Shown in pieces: positions 43,144-56,146 of a DNA stretch of 64,000 nt. The notes under the pieces are model-generated. The model was not told the DNA's origin. It ran no database searches and was given only the letters and a program-made list of their open reading frames with translations. The stretch lies in contig CM041783.1 of the NCBI GenBank assembly GCA_023374045.1, positions 124,869,503 to 124,933,502 of the forward strand, read 5' to 3'. The DNA comes from Limonium bicolor (Eukaryota > Streptophyta > Magnoliopsida > Caryophyllales > Plumbaginaceae). Every line of letters begins with the position of its first letter. The stretch's first letter is position 1. Position numbers and translations under genes: made by a program.

Positions 43144-45673
43144 GTATTAAGGTGTTTAGAGTGCTACAAGGATTTAGACATTATCTTGGAAGTTCTGGAA
43201 ATCCAATGGGTGTTTGTGGGATGTACTAAAGTCTTGGGGAAGTTTGTTTAAGGTTAGGAATGTTGATGTACAAGGAGGGAATGATGTTAGGTAAAGATTG
43301 AGAAAGGAATTTTAAGAAGGTGTGAACAAGGAAATTTAGTTAGTAAGAAAAGATGCTTGGGAGATGATGTTAAGGCGTAGAGGAAACATCTTGGTATAGT
43401 GGTCATTATAGGTGAAATACCACTTAGAAAACCAAAAGAGAAATGTTACAAGTGTTAAGAGATTTATAGGAAAAATGAGTGACAAGTTGGACAATGTTTT
43501 AAGGTGAATCAAAGTGATATTTTGGTATTAGAATATGCCTAAGTTCATGTGTGAAGTTTGGGAAATCAATGGATGAAGAAAATAGATGAAACAAGACTTG
43601 AAAATGTCAATTTGGGAATTCTGTTACAGTGGTCCGGGACCTAGGAATTTGGGTGATGTGCCGGACCATACACAAAAAAGGGCCGAGAGTAAGAAGACTA
43701 TCTTGGTCCGGGACTTGGAGTCAGTACAAGGTCCCGGACCACCCTATTAAAATCACCCGAGAGATTCCTTAAGTGTTGGTCCGGGACTTAGGGTAGGGAC
43801 CAAGTCCCGGACCACTCTAAAAATGTTGTTTAAGGTATGAAAATGATGTGTAATGATGGGGATTGATGTTATAAAGTTGTTAAGGACATGTTACGTGAGA
43901 TATAATGACAACTAAGTGAGCGAAAAGTTGTAGTAAAATGTGAGAGTAAAACAAGTTAAAAATGTGAAGTTATTTAATTAGTTAACGGGGATAAGTCATG
44001 AGCATTAGACTTTAAACAATCATGTTACCCCGATGTTAATAAAAGTAAATGCAATGTTACCAGTTGTTCAAAGATGTTACGAGGAACATGTGATGGCACG
44101 TTAGAGTGAAACCCCGGTGACAGGTATGGTTTTCTTGCAACCTGTGTCCTACCGGATTACACCGGCTTGTATGCCAATATGTTTTTCTGTATGTTTGCCA
44201 CGTTGTAAGATAAAACATGTAATGGTTTATAGTAATCATTTATGTGGCGTGATCAATTCGATACCGTTTAACCTCGAAAGTGTTATACCTTAGCTAACCA
44301 AATCTAGGATCACATAAGAGAACGGTATCCGGATTTAACGACCCAAACCATGGGAACGTTCTAACCACGGCTATGCGTGAGTTAATTGTGTGATTTGGTG
44401 TGAATGTATGGACCTCCCTCGTGTGTTTAACCCAGTCGAAATACCTTTTTGGTGTGTGGATGTGATAGGTTCCATAGTGGGGCTCTAACTATTTATCTAC
44501 AAGTAAATATATACTAACGGGGGTGAGGAATCCGGTTAGGCCGGTCGCGCGTTGTTTGGGAGTGGGTATCCTTCTTAGCTTTACCCTCCTCTCTGTTATG
44601 GTTGTTTCCCTCATGGGTCACGATCTCCCATTAGCTTACTCCAAAGCTTAGCTATTCTGACTTATGATCGGTTTAGGGGGAACATGTGTTTATGTGGTGT
44701 GTTCGGGTCACCATATCCGAACCATCTTAACTTAAGTTACTCGTCTGACTATTAGGACGGTAATGAGTGTTGTATAACGAGTTTATCATGAGGGTGACAT
44801 CATTCTCTAGGCTCACCAGTGAATTAATTATGTTTGGGTCGGTTCCTAAGAGAACCGTTCCCGTTATGTTATGTGTTATTGTTGTACTGCAATTCCCATT
44901 GCGATGTTATGTTATGTGCACGTTGAAACATGAAAAGTGTTGTTATGTGGTGTATATGGATCATGGATATGAATCCCAGTTTATAAAAGAGGCGTTTAAG
45001 GATAACCCGATTAATGGGTAAGTATCGTCTATTAAGGAAGTAGCTCCATTAGAGGAGAAACACTCTAGGGTTAATGAACACAATGAGTGACTTATCAAGT
45101 AAGGATGTGTTATCTGTTTGTTAAGCCCATTGTGGTGGAATGTTATGTGTTGTGTGTTTATTGTTACATGCATGATTCAAATATAATCAACCGCATGCTA
45201 AGACGACAATTAGTTGTGCGTGACCCGGTAGCATGCGGGCTGCGGGATTACCATACCAGCAAAGGTGCTGAGCCCCTGGGGGCCACCCTTTTCTCTTCTT
45301 TTTCCTATTTCAGGTACAAGGAGCTGGAAGCCGTTCGAGAGTAGGACGGGGTAGTCGTTTGTACATGGGTAGCCAATTAAATTTATGTATGTATTGTAGG
45401 TGTAGTAAGACCGAAATTGTTATCGGCATCAGTTTGTGAATACTCGGTATAGTTGGAAGGCTTATGTATGTTGGTTGTTGTTAAAGAAAAGGTATAGTAA
45501 TGTGTAGTCGCTCGGGAATCTAGTCCATCAGACCGATATAATGTATGTGTAATAGCCTTGTTAGCCACGTGGGTGGTTAACGGCGTGTAACACCAACGAG
45601 TTAAGTAATGTGATGAAGTATGTTTTCCGCTGCAGTTTGTTGTAAGTGTGTTAATGTTGGATGGGGTGTTACA
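43144..45673 (+). mobile_element. Solo LTR B, right segment
   Basis: Resumes the LTR interrupted at 30109 and ends GGGGTGTTACA at 45673, followed by duplication GATAT (45674-45678). It contains the three-unit palindrome array at 43631-43815 and, near 45240-45320, the CCCCTGGGGG and TTTCAGGTACAAGGA-type region that mirrors solo LTR A near 7150-7260. No protein-coding gene. Confidence 0.88.
43631..43815. repeat. GTCCGGGAC palindrome array in solo LTR B
   Basis: Three units at 43632, 43706 and 43779 (spacing 73-74 bp), each GGTCCGGGAC closing in CCGGACC. The spacers carry CCGAGAG, the reverse complement of the CTCTCGG box in solo LTR A, as expected for opposite orientation. Confidence 0.85.
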
Positions 45674-47018
45674 GATATTGTGCTCTTAAAAAGCACAAGT
45701 GTTCATCAAAGTATGGTTCGACATCTTCAAGATGACTCAGCACAACTAATTGAGCTTTGTTAAGAGTGTCTATATCAATTCTTTTCACTTTCCGTCCAAC
45801 CGTGCCAACACCCTTCAATCTGCCCTCGTGTCTAGAACGTGGAAGTTCAATGGTATCGACACCTTCTAGGTAATTGGTGCAGAAGTCTACAACTTCCTCT
45901 ATGACAGTGCCCTCTATAATACTGCCCTCTGGGTGACGACGGTTCTTCATTTTCTTCTTCAGGACACCCATGTACCTTTCGAACTGATACATGCAGCGAA
46001 GGTACAAAGGATCACACATCAGAATCTCTCTTACAAGATGCATGCGGAGATGTATCATTATGTCGAAGAACGAGGGAGGAAAATATATCTCTAGTTGGCA
46101 CATTGTTGCAATAAGATCCTTTTATAGTTTAGTAAGAGTGTCCGTATCAAGAACCTTAGATGAAATGGTTTTGAGGAAGACACTGACATTTGTGATTGTG
46201 TGTCTGACAACATCAGGCAAGATCCCATGCAATGCAATTGACAAAAACTCTTGAAGTAGGACATGATAATTGTGAGCTTTCATTCCTACTAATTTCAAAT
46301 CTGTTATGGACACTCGGCTTTCTTATGTTTGAGGAGTATCCTGAAGGCACCTTGATGTTGTAAAGGGAAGTGCATAGACTATGTTCTCTTCTTTAGATAG
46401 AGTGTGACAGGCAGGAGGCAAGAATGTGCATTTTCCACGTTCTTATGGGCCAAGCTCTGTGCGTATGCCCAACTCAATTAAATCTTTCCTTTTTTTCAAA
46501 TGATCCTTTGTCTTTCCTTTATGTTCAAAAGGGTGCTAGTGATAATTTCGCTCACGTTCTTTTCGACATGTATCCCATCAATACAATGTCTAACCTCTAG
46601 ATGCTGCCAGTACAAGAGTTCCCAAAATATTGATTTCTTTTTCCAGACACTTTTTTCACCACTTTTGGTTGGTGACCCGAAGTTGTTGACAATATTATCC
46701 ACCTTTTTATAAATATCTGTACCTGTCAAAGGCTGGCGCGCCACGTTGTGATCAGTTTTCCCATCAAACTCTTTCGTCATCTTTCGGTACTTATGTCCTT
46801 TTGGAAGCATTTTTCGGTGGCCCATGTACACATTTTTGCCACTATGTTTCAAGCGAATGCTACAAGTGTTCTCATCACAAATCGGACACCCCAATGCCTC
46901 CCTTGATTGAATAGCCTAAAAGATTACCATAGGCGGGGAAATCATTGATTGTGCAGTACAACATAGCACGCAAATTGAAGTCCTATTTGCTGAATGAGTC
47001 GTAAACCGTAGCCCCTAA
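45674..47018 (-). pseudogene. TNP2 transposase piece B (Transposase_21 end and DUF4218)
   Basis: The middle of the CACTA transposase, between the two solo LTRs. Read from 47018: YDSFSK, a stop, then AMLYCTINDFPAYGNLLGYS. After a shift come GCPICDENTCSIRLKHSGKN, YWQHLEVRHCIDGIHVEKNV (46894-46496) and a decayed stretch. DUF4218 follows: LVGMKAHNYHVLLQEFLSIA (46313-46122) and MCQLEIYFPPSFFDIMIHLR, VREILMCDPLYLRCMYQFER (46103-45679). The motifs are those of TNP2-family transposases. Several stops and shifts are present. Confidence 0.85.
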
Positions 47019-50000
47019 TGAAATACCCCTAAATTAATTTAGGGGATTTCTTTTGTTAAACCTTAATTAATACTATTTAATACTAAAGTATTGTATGGAA
47101 TTATGAATATTAATATTATGTGGAATTATGGAAATTAATTTAGGGGATTTCTTCTATTTAACCCTAAAGAATACTATTAAGTATTAAATTATTATATATA
47201 TTATATAGTATTATGAATTTAACAATAAGATTTATAAGTCAATAAATCTTGGGAAAATTTCTAAACACTCCAAGTATATTATAAAGATTTTAGAAAGAGT
47301 TGGAACATTGTTTTGAAACATAAAAGACAATATAAAATCATAGAAACCCTAAAGCTTCTCAAGCCTTGCAAGGGTTGACTTTTTGAGAATGGTCAAACCA
47401 GCCCATGAAACCTATACCAATAAATAGGTTATGGAAAACCATGAAGATCGAAAAAGAACGTCAAAAACGGATCATCCTAGCCAAAGTTATGATAAAATGA
47501 AGTTTAGGGCCAAAATTTTGAAAAAATGCTGATGTGGCAAGTCTGCTGACTCACCCGCGCGCCTCGGGATACGCGCCCAACACTTAGCCGATTTCTATCT
47601 CCTAGTTTTCCGGTAATCGATACCAAAATTTGCCCTAACTTGTGACCTTCATATCTTTCTCATCTTTTGGAATTTTTGAGTGTCGTCTTCTTTGTTGTCT
47701 TCTCCTACACTTCCTCTTTACAACAGTAACTCACACTAAACCTAGATCATCCTACATCAACCGGAAATTTGATCCAAAGTAGCCACCCTGCGAAACCGAA
47801 ACTGCAGATTTCCAGTTTTCTTCGATTTCAGGTAAAGTTCGTCTTGCCATAACTTCCTCATCTTTCAACCAAAATTCAATTTCTATAGCTCTTTGTGTAG
47901 ATCATTAATCCCTCTACAACTTCCGTGTTGATGACCAAGGCTGATTCTTAACCGATTGGGAGAGCGAGACGTCTAAAGATCTCGATTCACCATTGCATAA
48001 AATCATACAGAAACACAAGGTATAAACTCGTAACTTTCGGCCCCGATTTCTTTCTGTGTAGTGCAAGTTAGAGTGAGTTCTTGCTATCATCGTGTAGAGT
48101 TAAGTTTCCTCTTTAGATTAAGCCCAAGAACAAGTTCTAACTCGATCTGTACCGAAACTTATAGTGTTGTAAAGTCGGCTACTCAGTCGGTTCGTAAAGG
48201 GGGAGTTTTTCCAGAATCCGATTTCGAATTCCGTCGATTCGAGCAATTCCGGTGAGTTGTTCTTCAAATTCTTCCGATGTTGCTAACCTATTCCTTATTG
48301 TCGACCAAACCCACGTATCAATTTCTTCTATTATGCTTTATACTGAGAGAATTTGACAGATTAAAATTCGAAACCCACTGAAACCCTAAGTCGACTAACC
48401 CAGAATCGAATCCATCGAATACTGCATTATAGGTGGTGAAATCGGTGTCAATGGATGTGTTTTTCAATTTCGAATCCATAGAAACAAAAATCATCGAATT
48501 TGGTTCTGTAGATTTTGAGGAATTTGCAATTTAGTACCCGGGTGATTCGCTGGGGATTGGGGATGAACTCGAAGATTTCCGGCCATCCGATCGTAGGTTT
48601 TAGAAACGGACGGCCGAGATTAGATCTGGGGAGTTTAAGTTGGTTAAGAGTTTTAATATTTCCAGAGTTAAACCCTAACTTGTTGAATTAATTTAAATAC
48701 CTTCCCGAATGTGTTTTGACTTGAAATTTTAACCATAGATTCCTTATAAAATCTAGTTTATTTTGATGTAAATTAATATGGTTTTGGTGTTTTTAAACGT
48801 AAGTTATAATTTTTGCAAGTTATGAGTATTATGGAATTATTTGGAAAATTTAAAAAGATATTTTTATGAAATAAAATTTTTATAATATGTCTAAAATGTT
48901 ATAGTTACTATATACTTAATTTGGGAATTTTTGGACAAGAGGAAATAGGTTTAAAAATTGTATTTCTAAGTTTTCATAAGTTACCTTATAATATAAGGTT
49001 TTTAATGTAACCAAAAATTAAAGTATATATGATTAATAAACTTTATAGGTTGGGGAAAATGTAATAAGTCTAAACTAACATTTAATACATGATGTTAATA
49101 AATATTTTTGGGTATAAACTTTTAAGTGAAGTAAATATATATATATATATATCATAACTTAGGTTAAATCAAGGAACTAAATTAATCTACATTTATATTA
49201 ATTATATAATATGGTAGTTAATATACTTAATTGAAACTAAGGAAAATACTTTATTTTATAAACCATATTTTGGATGTAGATATGTGTAAAAGTTAATATA
49301 AATAATTAAATGCAATTAAACTACATAAAGAATGTCTTGAATAAATCCTAGTATACATATACGATAAATAAATAAATAAAAGAAATAAAATACCTTATAG
49401 CAAATAGAATATGAAGGAATTAATAAGTTAAACTAAACCTATACATAATACTATTAAAAGTATATTATATGAGGTAGTATTGAATTGTGGTTATGAAATT
49501 AAGCTTAAAGAGTTATCTTGAATTTCTAAGATTTATATAAACCATATTAAAATACATGTGTAATATTATTTGTCAAAAACCAGAATGTAAATCTATAATT
49601 TGGTTAGGTAATTAATAAGTTGGGACTTAGGAATATTTGTAATTAGATTTTACACAAATAGAACTTACTATATAATTAATAGATAAATGAAATACTTTTA
49701 CATCTAAATGTGAAGTGGATTAGTAAGTCTGGATTTAATCATTTCATAACATTTATTTTATTGAATAATGACTTAATGTTTTAAGATAAAATCATTAAAA
49801 GGTTTATATATAAAACTATATTAAATTATGACTTGGAAGTTAATCTAAGTAATAATCCTTGAGTTCTGAGAATTGGATGAGCCATATAAAATTCACTTAT
49901 AACATTAATTACCAACGTACAGAATGTGAGGTTATAAATAAGTGATGTCTTTAATAGTTAGAACTTATAAAAGGTTTGTAAATAGTAATTAGATAATTAA

Positions 50001-51376
50001 AACCTTTGAGCCTTTAATTAGATGAAACTAGGTTACGTAAGAGATTATATTGATCTACTTTACGACACTGAAAATACTAATGTGTCATTTGAATATAAGG
50101 TATGGGGATTTTCATAATAGATTATCTAATTAAATAATTAACAATTTCACTTACGAACCAGAATTTAATTCTTTGATAAATTCTACTCTGTAGATATTGT
50201 CCATCCTAAATACAATAAAGGAAATTAATTTATTAAGTTATTCCTTTGAAACCTTAGGTTTTGTAAAACAATTTAAAACGTATTTAAGGCTTAAGTTTAT
50301 TGAAGTTTAGTATAAAAGGATTATACATAGTCTATAGAGAGAATGTGTGTAAAAATAAAACATTTAGGAGATTAAAGGTAAGTAAGGATACATAAATGGT
50401 TATCTTAAAACACCTTATTATATAGTAAATGATAAAGTAAATAATATATATCTTGTGAATACTAAATGTAAGAGTTCGATAAGTCTAAGTTAATAATAAT
50501 ATAGTTATTTCAATATGAGAGGTAATTCAACATCTTATGACAAGATTGTTAGACGGTTATAGTAGGAAGTCATTCTGAACTAAGGTTATGATAATTGAGT
50601 TTAGTGGCTCAATTAAGTTATAATAAAATGTATCTACAACACTATGATTCCAATATACAAGATCATGATGGATTGTTTGGTAATATTGATAAAGTACATA
50701 ATCATTACATTGTGAATTAATAGTATAGTATTCTAAGATAAACCTATTATAGGTCATAAGACGATGCTTATTCTAAAGTAAGAGTAAAAGTATTGAGCTT
50801 AATAATTGTTATTGGAATTCTAAGATTGATTGAATAACATATAATGCACTTATGTTATAAAGGTCTTAAATGGGAGAATTATGGTTAAGTATGGGTAAAG
50901 TGGATAAGAGTGGAACAATTAACAAGTGTTAATAAAATACATTCCTTGGTCTTACAACCTTGAGTTATACAACATTCTAAGACAAGTCAAAGGTTATACA
51001 TAACATTTAAGTGAGGGCTTAAAAGACAATTGAGACTTAGAAATAAGAGCGAGGAGTTTATTTAAGCTTAACGTAGGCTACAAGTGATTGATGATAGACT
51101 ACCTTTAATATTCTTCAGAGTACTGTTGATTGTTTGCGTAAGTTGACTAGAACTGCTACAGCGTTATCCAGGTACGATTTCTCCTACTCAGATACTTTTG
51201 CTAATGGGCTTTGTGGAATGCTTTGGAAAACACCAACTGTTCTTAAATTGATTTCTAAGGAAAACTGTTTGTGTGACTAACTCAGCTTGATGTGCCTAAC
51301 TGAGCCTTGAATGTGAAACTTTCGTGGTTATTGGTTCCTTCTATTTGATTGTTTCATTAGACATTAACTGCCTAGG
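47019..51376 (+). mobile_element. Solo LTR C, left segment (giant, Gypsy-like)
   Basis: It begins TGAAATACCCC at 47019 after duplication CCTAA (47014-47018), and with its right segment is about 5.3 kb. A strongly AT-rich, stop-dense region spans about 48640-51100, including a TA microsatellite at 49137-49151. The start contains short direct repeats of AATTTAGGGGATTTCTT at about 47034 and 47142. No gene, primer site or internal LTR copy is visible. Its termini resemble those of solo LTRs A and B, but I see no similarity in its interior. Confidence 0.75.
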
Positions 51377-51807
51377 TGTGAGCCTCGATTTTAAACCTTA
51401 TCCTATGTTGATTAAAGCTGATTAGGATCTAGTCGGGTTTTAGGTCCACTTATAACCTAAGATTAATAACTATGTCATATAACAATAATTATTAAAACCT
51501 AAGCTAGCTCACTAGAACCTATTATGAGTCGCCACCTAATTTTAACCTAGATCAAATTAGGAAAGGAGAGTTCGGGTTCGGGGGCTTGGTGTTCGACTTA
51601 TTTAGGGTTCAAATTACTTTCATTACCCTTCCTAGGTCGTTTTTCCTCTACTTGGTTTATTTACGGCTTTCTACAAAGTTGTTTTTAACCTAGGTGCGCG
51701 CTTCTGTTTTTTTTATTTTTTAACGTTTTTTGACAGAAAATTAAAGTGAAATTGAAAGTTACCTAAACTAGGGTTTCGGAGGCAGAATTAGGTCAAATTT
51801 TAATTAC

Positions 51808-52065
51808 GTCTGTGGCCACGGACCTAATGTCCGAGACCACGGACCCCAGTTGAATTAGGTGATTTCGAAAACAGAACTAAAATAAAAACGCAATCTTGAA
51901 AAGTCCGGGGCCACGGACAGGGTGTTCGTGGGCCCGGACATGTATTGACAGAAACCCTAAAATTTGAAAAATTGAAAAATACAAAATCCCGCCACCGTCC
52001 GTGGGTGTCTGTGGTCACGGACAACCCGTCCGTGGTCCCGGACAATGAGTCCGAGGTCACGGACA
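51808..52065. repeat. GTCCGTGG...CCACGGAC palindromes, 3' LTR copy
   Basis: Six or more sites: GTCTGTGGCCACGGAC, GTCCGAGACCACGGAC, GTCCGGGGCCACGGAC, GTCCGTGGTCCCGGAC, GTCCGAGGTCACGGAC and variants. Each is a near-perfect 16-nt palindrome. Spacing is irregular (about 25-100 bp), unlike the other arrays. Confidence 0.85.
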
Positions 52066-52569
52066 ACCCACAGACAGTGGGTTTTCGATGGTTCCCGAGG
52101 GTGTTTTGGGCTCAAATTTTATGGGTGTGTAGCCTGAAAGATTTTAAACACGTTAGCAACTGAAGGAACTCAATTTGACATCAAAATTAATACGAAACTT
52201 AGCAAACAAGTAACAACAAGAGTAGCTAAAACAATCAGCAATACAGAAACGAAAAAGAGTTAGTTTAAGCCCAAATTTTGAGGCAAGACTGATAAGGTCG
52301 TGGAGAGTTAGGAAAGTGGGATTTCTACCTGTTTTACCTTCGGATTCACAACGATTCTTCACACCGGGATTCGTAGAGTGCTCCGTTTGTGGCAGAGCCG
52401 AAATATTTTTGAACCGAGCTTCTGGTGGTTGGTTGTTCTTGCTGTTCTTCACGTTTTGGTGGTGTTTTGTGGGGTTTTGATGATTATTGGTGCTTTAGGG
52501 ATTGGAAAACGTGTTTAGATGGTGATTTCAGGGGATTTTGGTATGATTCGGGTGGCCGGTGTTGGAAAC

Positions 52570-52571
<2 letters not shown>

Positions 52572-52605
<34 letters not shown>
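52572..52605 (+). repeat. GA dinucleotide microsatellite
   Basis: About 17 GA units in the 3' LTR; the 5' LTR copy (59872-59888) has about eight. Length change since insertion, or an assembly effect. Confidence 0.93.
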
Positions 52606-52609
<4 letters not shown>

Positions 52610-53203
52610 GAGGCTGTGCTTTCTGTCTTCCTAGGGTTCTTGAGCATATGAGATTCTGCTTTTATAAAAAAAAACCTATCCCTTATATAGACTTTCTTAA
52701 AGATAAAGAAAATCTAGTAAAAGTAAGATTTTTTGATATTTTAATTAAGTGACTTCCCAAAGGAATTTTGCTGTGAAATTTTAACCACGTGTCAAGGATG
52801 ACAATTATGAATTTTCTGAAGTGGAATCGGATTTTTTAAATGTCGGAATATTTTTAAATTGAATTTCTCGTCAGATTCAGTCAAAAATTGCTAGAAAATT
52901 ATTGGAAATTCGAAAAATCAAAATTCCAACGCCATTATGCTTAAAATGTCATCCTCTATCATGGGTTAAAATATCAAAACATTTCGAGCTGATTTGGGCA
53001 TCCTTTGGAAGAGAGAGAAAGCTTATAGGAGGTCTTAGGAGCCTTAAAAATTACAAAAACGCTCCTGACAATGACGGAGCTGCTCCCCATGCCCTGGAAT
53101 GCGCCGATCGAGCCGGGATCTCTCACTACTTGACTGAAATGCCTCTCACAACACCAAAACCTCGTAGACCCTAACTAGGGGGGTCAAAATTTTGGGTATA
53201 ACA

Positions 53204-53220
53204 GATTGCCCCCCGTCAAC
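53204..53220 (-). other. Polypurine tract of the gag-only element
   Basis: On the minus strand GACGGGGGGCAATC directly precedes the TGTTATACCC start of the 3' LTR. Confidence 0.8.
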
Positions 53221-53324
53221 TAGACTTTGTAATGGATGTGAAAAGTCTTGTTGATGCTTGAGTGATGCCCCAAAATTTTGGGTTCCACTAAATCCTCCAT
53301 GTTGTCCGAAACCACGTTGACTAC

Positions 53325-53600
53325 GTCCAGCTATTCGGAGGCGCTGACTGCCTATGCAACAAAATGCTATCGAGCTATTCTAAGGCGCTGACTACCTATA
53401 AGTGAAAATGTGTCAAGCTATTCTAAGGCACTGACTACCTAGGTGACAAAAATGAAATAATGTCAAGCGGTTCTAAGGCGTCGACTACCTATAATACATG
53501 AAATGATGAGATGTTAAGCGATTCTAAGGCGTTGACTACCTGTAATAGATGAAATGATGAGATGTCAAGCGAATCTAAGGCGTTGACTACCTAGGATGTG
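53325..53600 (-). repeat. Tandem repeat 1 (about 50-bp units) in the gag-only element
   Basis: Six imperfect units carry TTCTAAGGCGTTGACTACCT or close variants, at about 53335, 53377, 53422, 53471, 53522 and 53572. Only this core is conserved; the linkers ATGAAATGATGAGATGTCA recur in the last units. Confidence 0.9.
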
Positions 53601-53909
53601 AAGACTGGATGGTATGCAAATGCAAGAATGCCGAAATGCTAATGATGCTGATGCTGATGATGTTGATGATGCTCGGATGCTTCTGGGGACCGAAACCGTG
53701 CCAATGCTCCTGGCTGGACCCAATGTGGACTTATTGCCATCGCCCCCCAAGCCGGTGTGCAGGGATAACTCCTGGTAAAAACCCTGGGGACTTATTGCCT
53801 TCGCCCACCATTCGTTGATCCCAAAAATAAGTTGACATCGCAAAAGGAGGATTTATTGCCATCACCTCGCCAACTTTCTGTCGCCAAGTCTTGTGACGCG
53901 CCTGGATAA

Positions 53910-54178
53910 TGCAACTAGGTCTTATGATGAGCCTATATGAATGAGATGAATGCAATGTGTTTGATGAGATTGGGTAAGCTAAAGGGTAACGCTAGGTCTT
54001 ACTACGAGCCTAAGGGAATGCAACTAGGTCTTATGACGAGCCTAAATGATGATTCTAGGTCTTACGACGAGCCTAAAGGTCGAATCTAGGTCTTATGACG
54101 AGCCTAAAGGTTGAATCTAGGTCTTATGACGAGCCTAAAGGTTGGATCTAGGTCTTGTGACGAGCCTAAAGGTTGTTC
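53910..54178 (-). repeat. Tandem repeat 2 (33-bp units) in the gag-only element
   Basis: Units of CTAGGTCTTATGACGAGCCT plus AAAGGTTGAAT, six in tight array from about 53993, and one outlier at 53911. Related in sequence to repeat 3. Confidence 0.92.
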
Positions 54179-54239
54179 TAAGTGAAAATGCGTTAGGTGT
54201 ACGATGAATGCAGAAGGATTACGGCTTAAGGAAAACCTG

Positions 54240-54392
54240 GATATGGTAGGGCATAGGACGGGCCTGAGGATGTTTGAATGTGGAGGTAGGGCTTAGGACG
54301 GGCCTGAGTGGAATTTGATGTGGAGGAAAGGCTTAGGACGGGCCTATGGATGTTTAAATACGGAGGAAGGGCTTAGGACGGGCCTGAGTGGT
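54240..54392 (-). repeat. Tandem repeat 3 (about 40-bp units) in the gag-only element
   Basis: Four units of AGGGCTTAGGACGGGCCTGA with TGTGGAGG-type linkers. The core aligns with repeat 2 (AGG-CTTA-GACG-GCCT), so both likely arose from one ancestral motif. Confidence 0.9.
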
Positions 54393-56146
54393 ATGAGAAG
54401 GGTTTGAATCCTTTGGGTTTCTGGCTTTTGGGTCGCAATCGGTGTCGTTGTTGCAATTGTTGGGACCAACAATTGCCCCCGGTACTTTTCCTTAAGGCAA
54501 TCTGAGCTAGAGTTTATGGCGATCGATCGGAACGATCGATTGCCCCTAGTATTTTCTTTGATTAAACGTGCGAACAAGTCTCGTCCTCACAGGGTCAAGG
54601 CTTATGTTTTGATGTGGTGCTTCCTAACCTACACTCGACGTGTTTGGTGTTTGCACTCGTTTCTCACTTACAGTCACAACTTCTCAACCATTGAATTTGA
54701 CACTTGTTAGATTTACGCGTTCAACCTGTTACTTTCACATGGTTGGATACACAGCTACTAAGTCGGAAGTCTTTTGAGCTTATAACGTGGCTATGGGGTG
54801 TAATGAAAGACAATGGGACGATGGGAGAATGTTTAGGATACATGGAGCTATAAGGGTGACCAAAGCTGCAACTTGCACCTTCTCTCGGACTTGCCTTCTT
54901 TGTCCTGAAGTCGTTTGGCTACTTCGTGATGACTTTGTTTATGAGCTTGGGGTTTGGGACTTTTGAGTTGTTCCTATCACCTTCTCTCTTTTTCCGATTT
55001 TGGATTTCTTTGAGGCTTTTCAGGTTTGCCTTTCTTTGAATCTTTTTCCTTCGGGGTTCTTGTGTTTCCCGGTTTTGAACTTTGAGAGTTGTTCCTGGTG
55101 TTAGCTCATTGGATCCTGTGTCACTTTGGGACCATTTGCGGATCGTTTCGTCATGCTGGTAGCAGTTTCGCTTCTTTGAACTTGTGAAGTTGTTGTTCGG
55201 AAGTCGGGATCCTTGCTTCCTTTGGTCACCGGGTGGTTATTCACCATTGGCTGGCTTGTTCGTGGAGCTTGTAGTGTTGTAAAAGAGGTCATATATGAAA
55301 AGCTCAGCGGGAGTGCCTAGGGTGTAATGTCAGGGTTCACAAGCTTTTTGGCTGTGTGGCGCTGTACCTAGGTGCTTCGTCATCCCTAATAGTTGTGTAT
55401 CTGTTCTTTGTTACTTTTCATAGGTTTAAGCGTAAATTTACAAATTATCTCCTTCGGTCGGAGTCATGCCATTTACCTTACCTTTGAATGTGATCTCTCT
55501 GGAGTCGTGTAAAAATGATACGCTCTTTCGCTCTTGGTTTTACCGCTCAAGGCACTCTCGCGAAGTGTACACTCAGAGACTTGTCTGCACATTTAAACAT
55601 TATCATTCCTTAACTCAGATTGCCCCCAGTATTGCTGTGGGGTTTACTTAACAAACCTTAGAATGCCCAAGTTATTTATGGAGGGTGACCGCGTGGGTGA
55701 TGATAAATGATGGGGGTGAGTGGTGATGTGGTGATTGCTGAATGATTTATCTTTTGGTTCTTTTAGTGGCGGCAGTTTTGTTTTTATGTGTCTGATAAAA
55801 TGGTAGAAATGGTGGAATGCTGTGATATGTGCGGTGGCCGTAACTTGGATGGGAAGGTGAAGAGGTCTCATGAGAAACAAAGGTTTTTCCTTTCATATGC
55901 TTGCAGACATGCTTTATGAGTGAGAATCTTTTCCTCCTTTTTTTAGCACATAAACGAATGTATAAACATTAAAACATGAACAAAGAAGAAATTTTATTGA
56001 TAACCAAAAGAAGTAACAATGACATCGAGTACCAACTAAATGGGAGAGACAACTAAACTAGCTAAAGAACTAAAAGAAAAAGACAAGGGAAAAAGACAAA
56101 AGCTACACAAAACAACTAAAGGAAGAAGAAAAGATAACAAAGACTC
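54393..56146 (-). other. Noncoding interior of the gag-only element
   Basis: Where a complete relative would encode protease, RT and integrase, I find none of FIDD/FMDD, DSGA, TDAS or DDE motifs on either strand. T/G-rich on the plus strand. The short open frames here resemble no family I know. Confidence 0.6.

Larger units (their letters stand above)
51377..53203 (-). repeat. 3' LTR of the gag-only element
   Basis: It pairs with 58675-60479. It contains GTCCGTGG/CCACGGAC palindromes (51808-52065) and a long GA microsatellite (52572-52605), which is about 17 bp shorter in the other LTR. The CTAGGGTTTCGG-type stretch near 51767 may be a leader. Confidence 0.93.
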
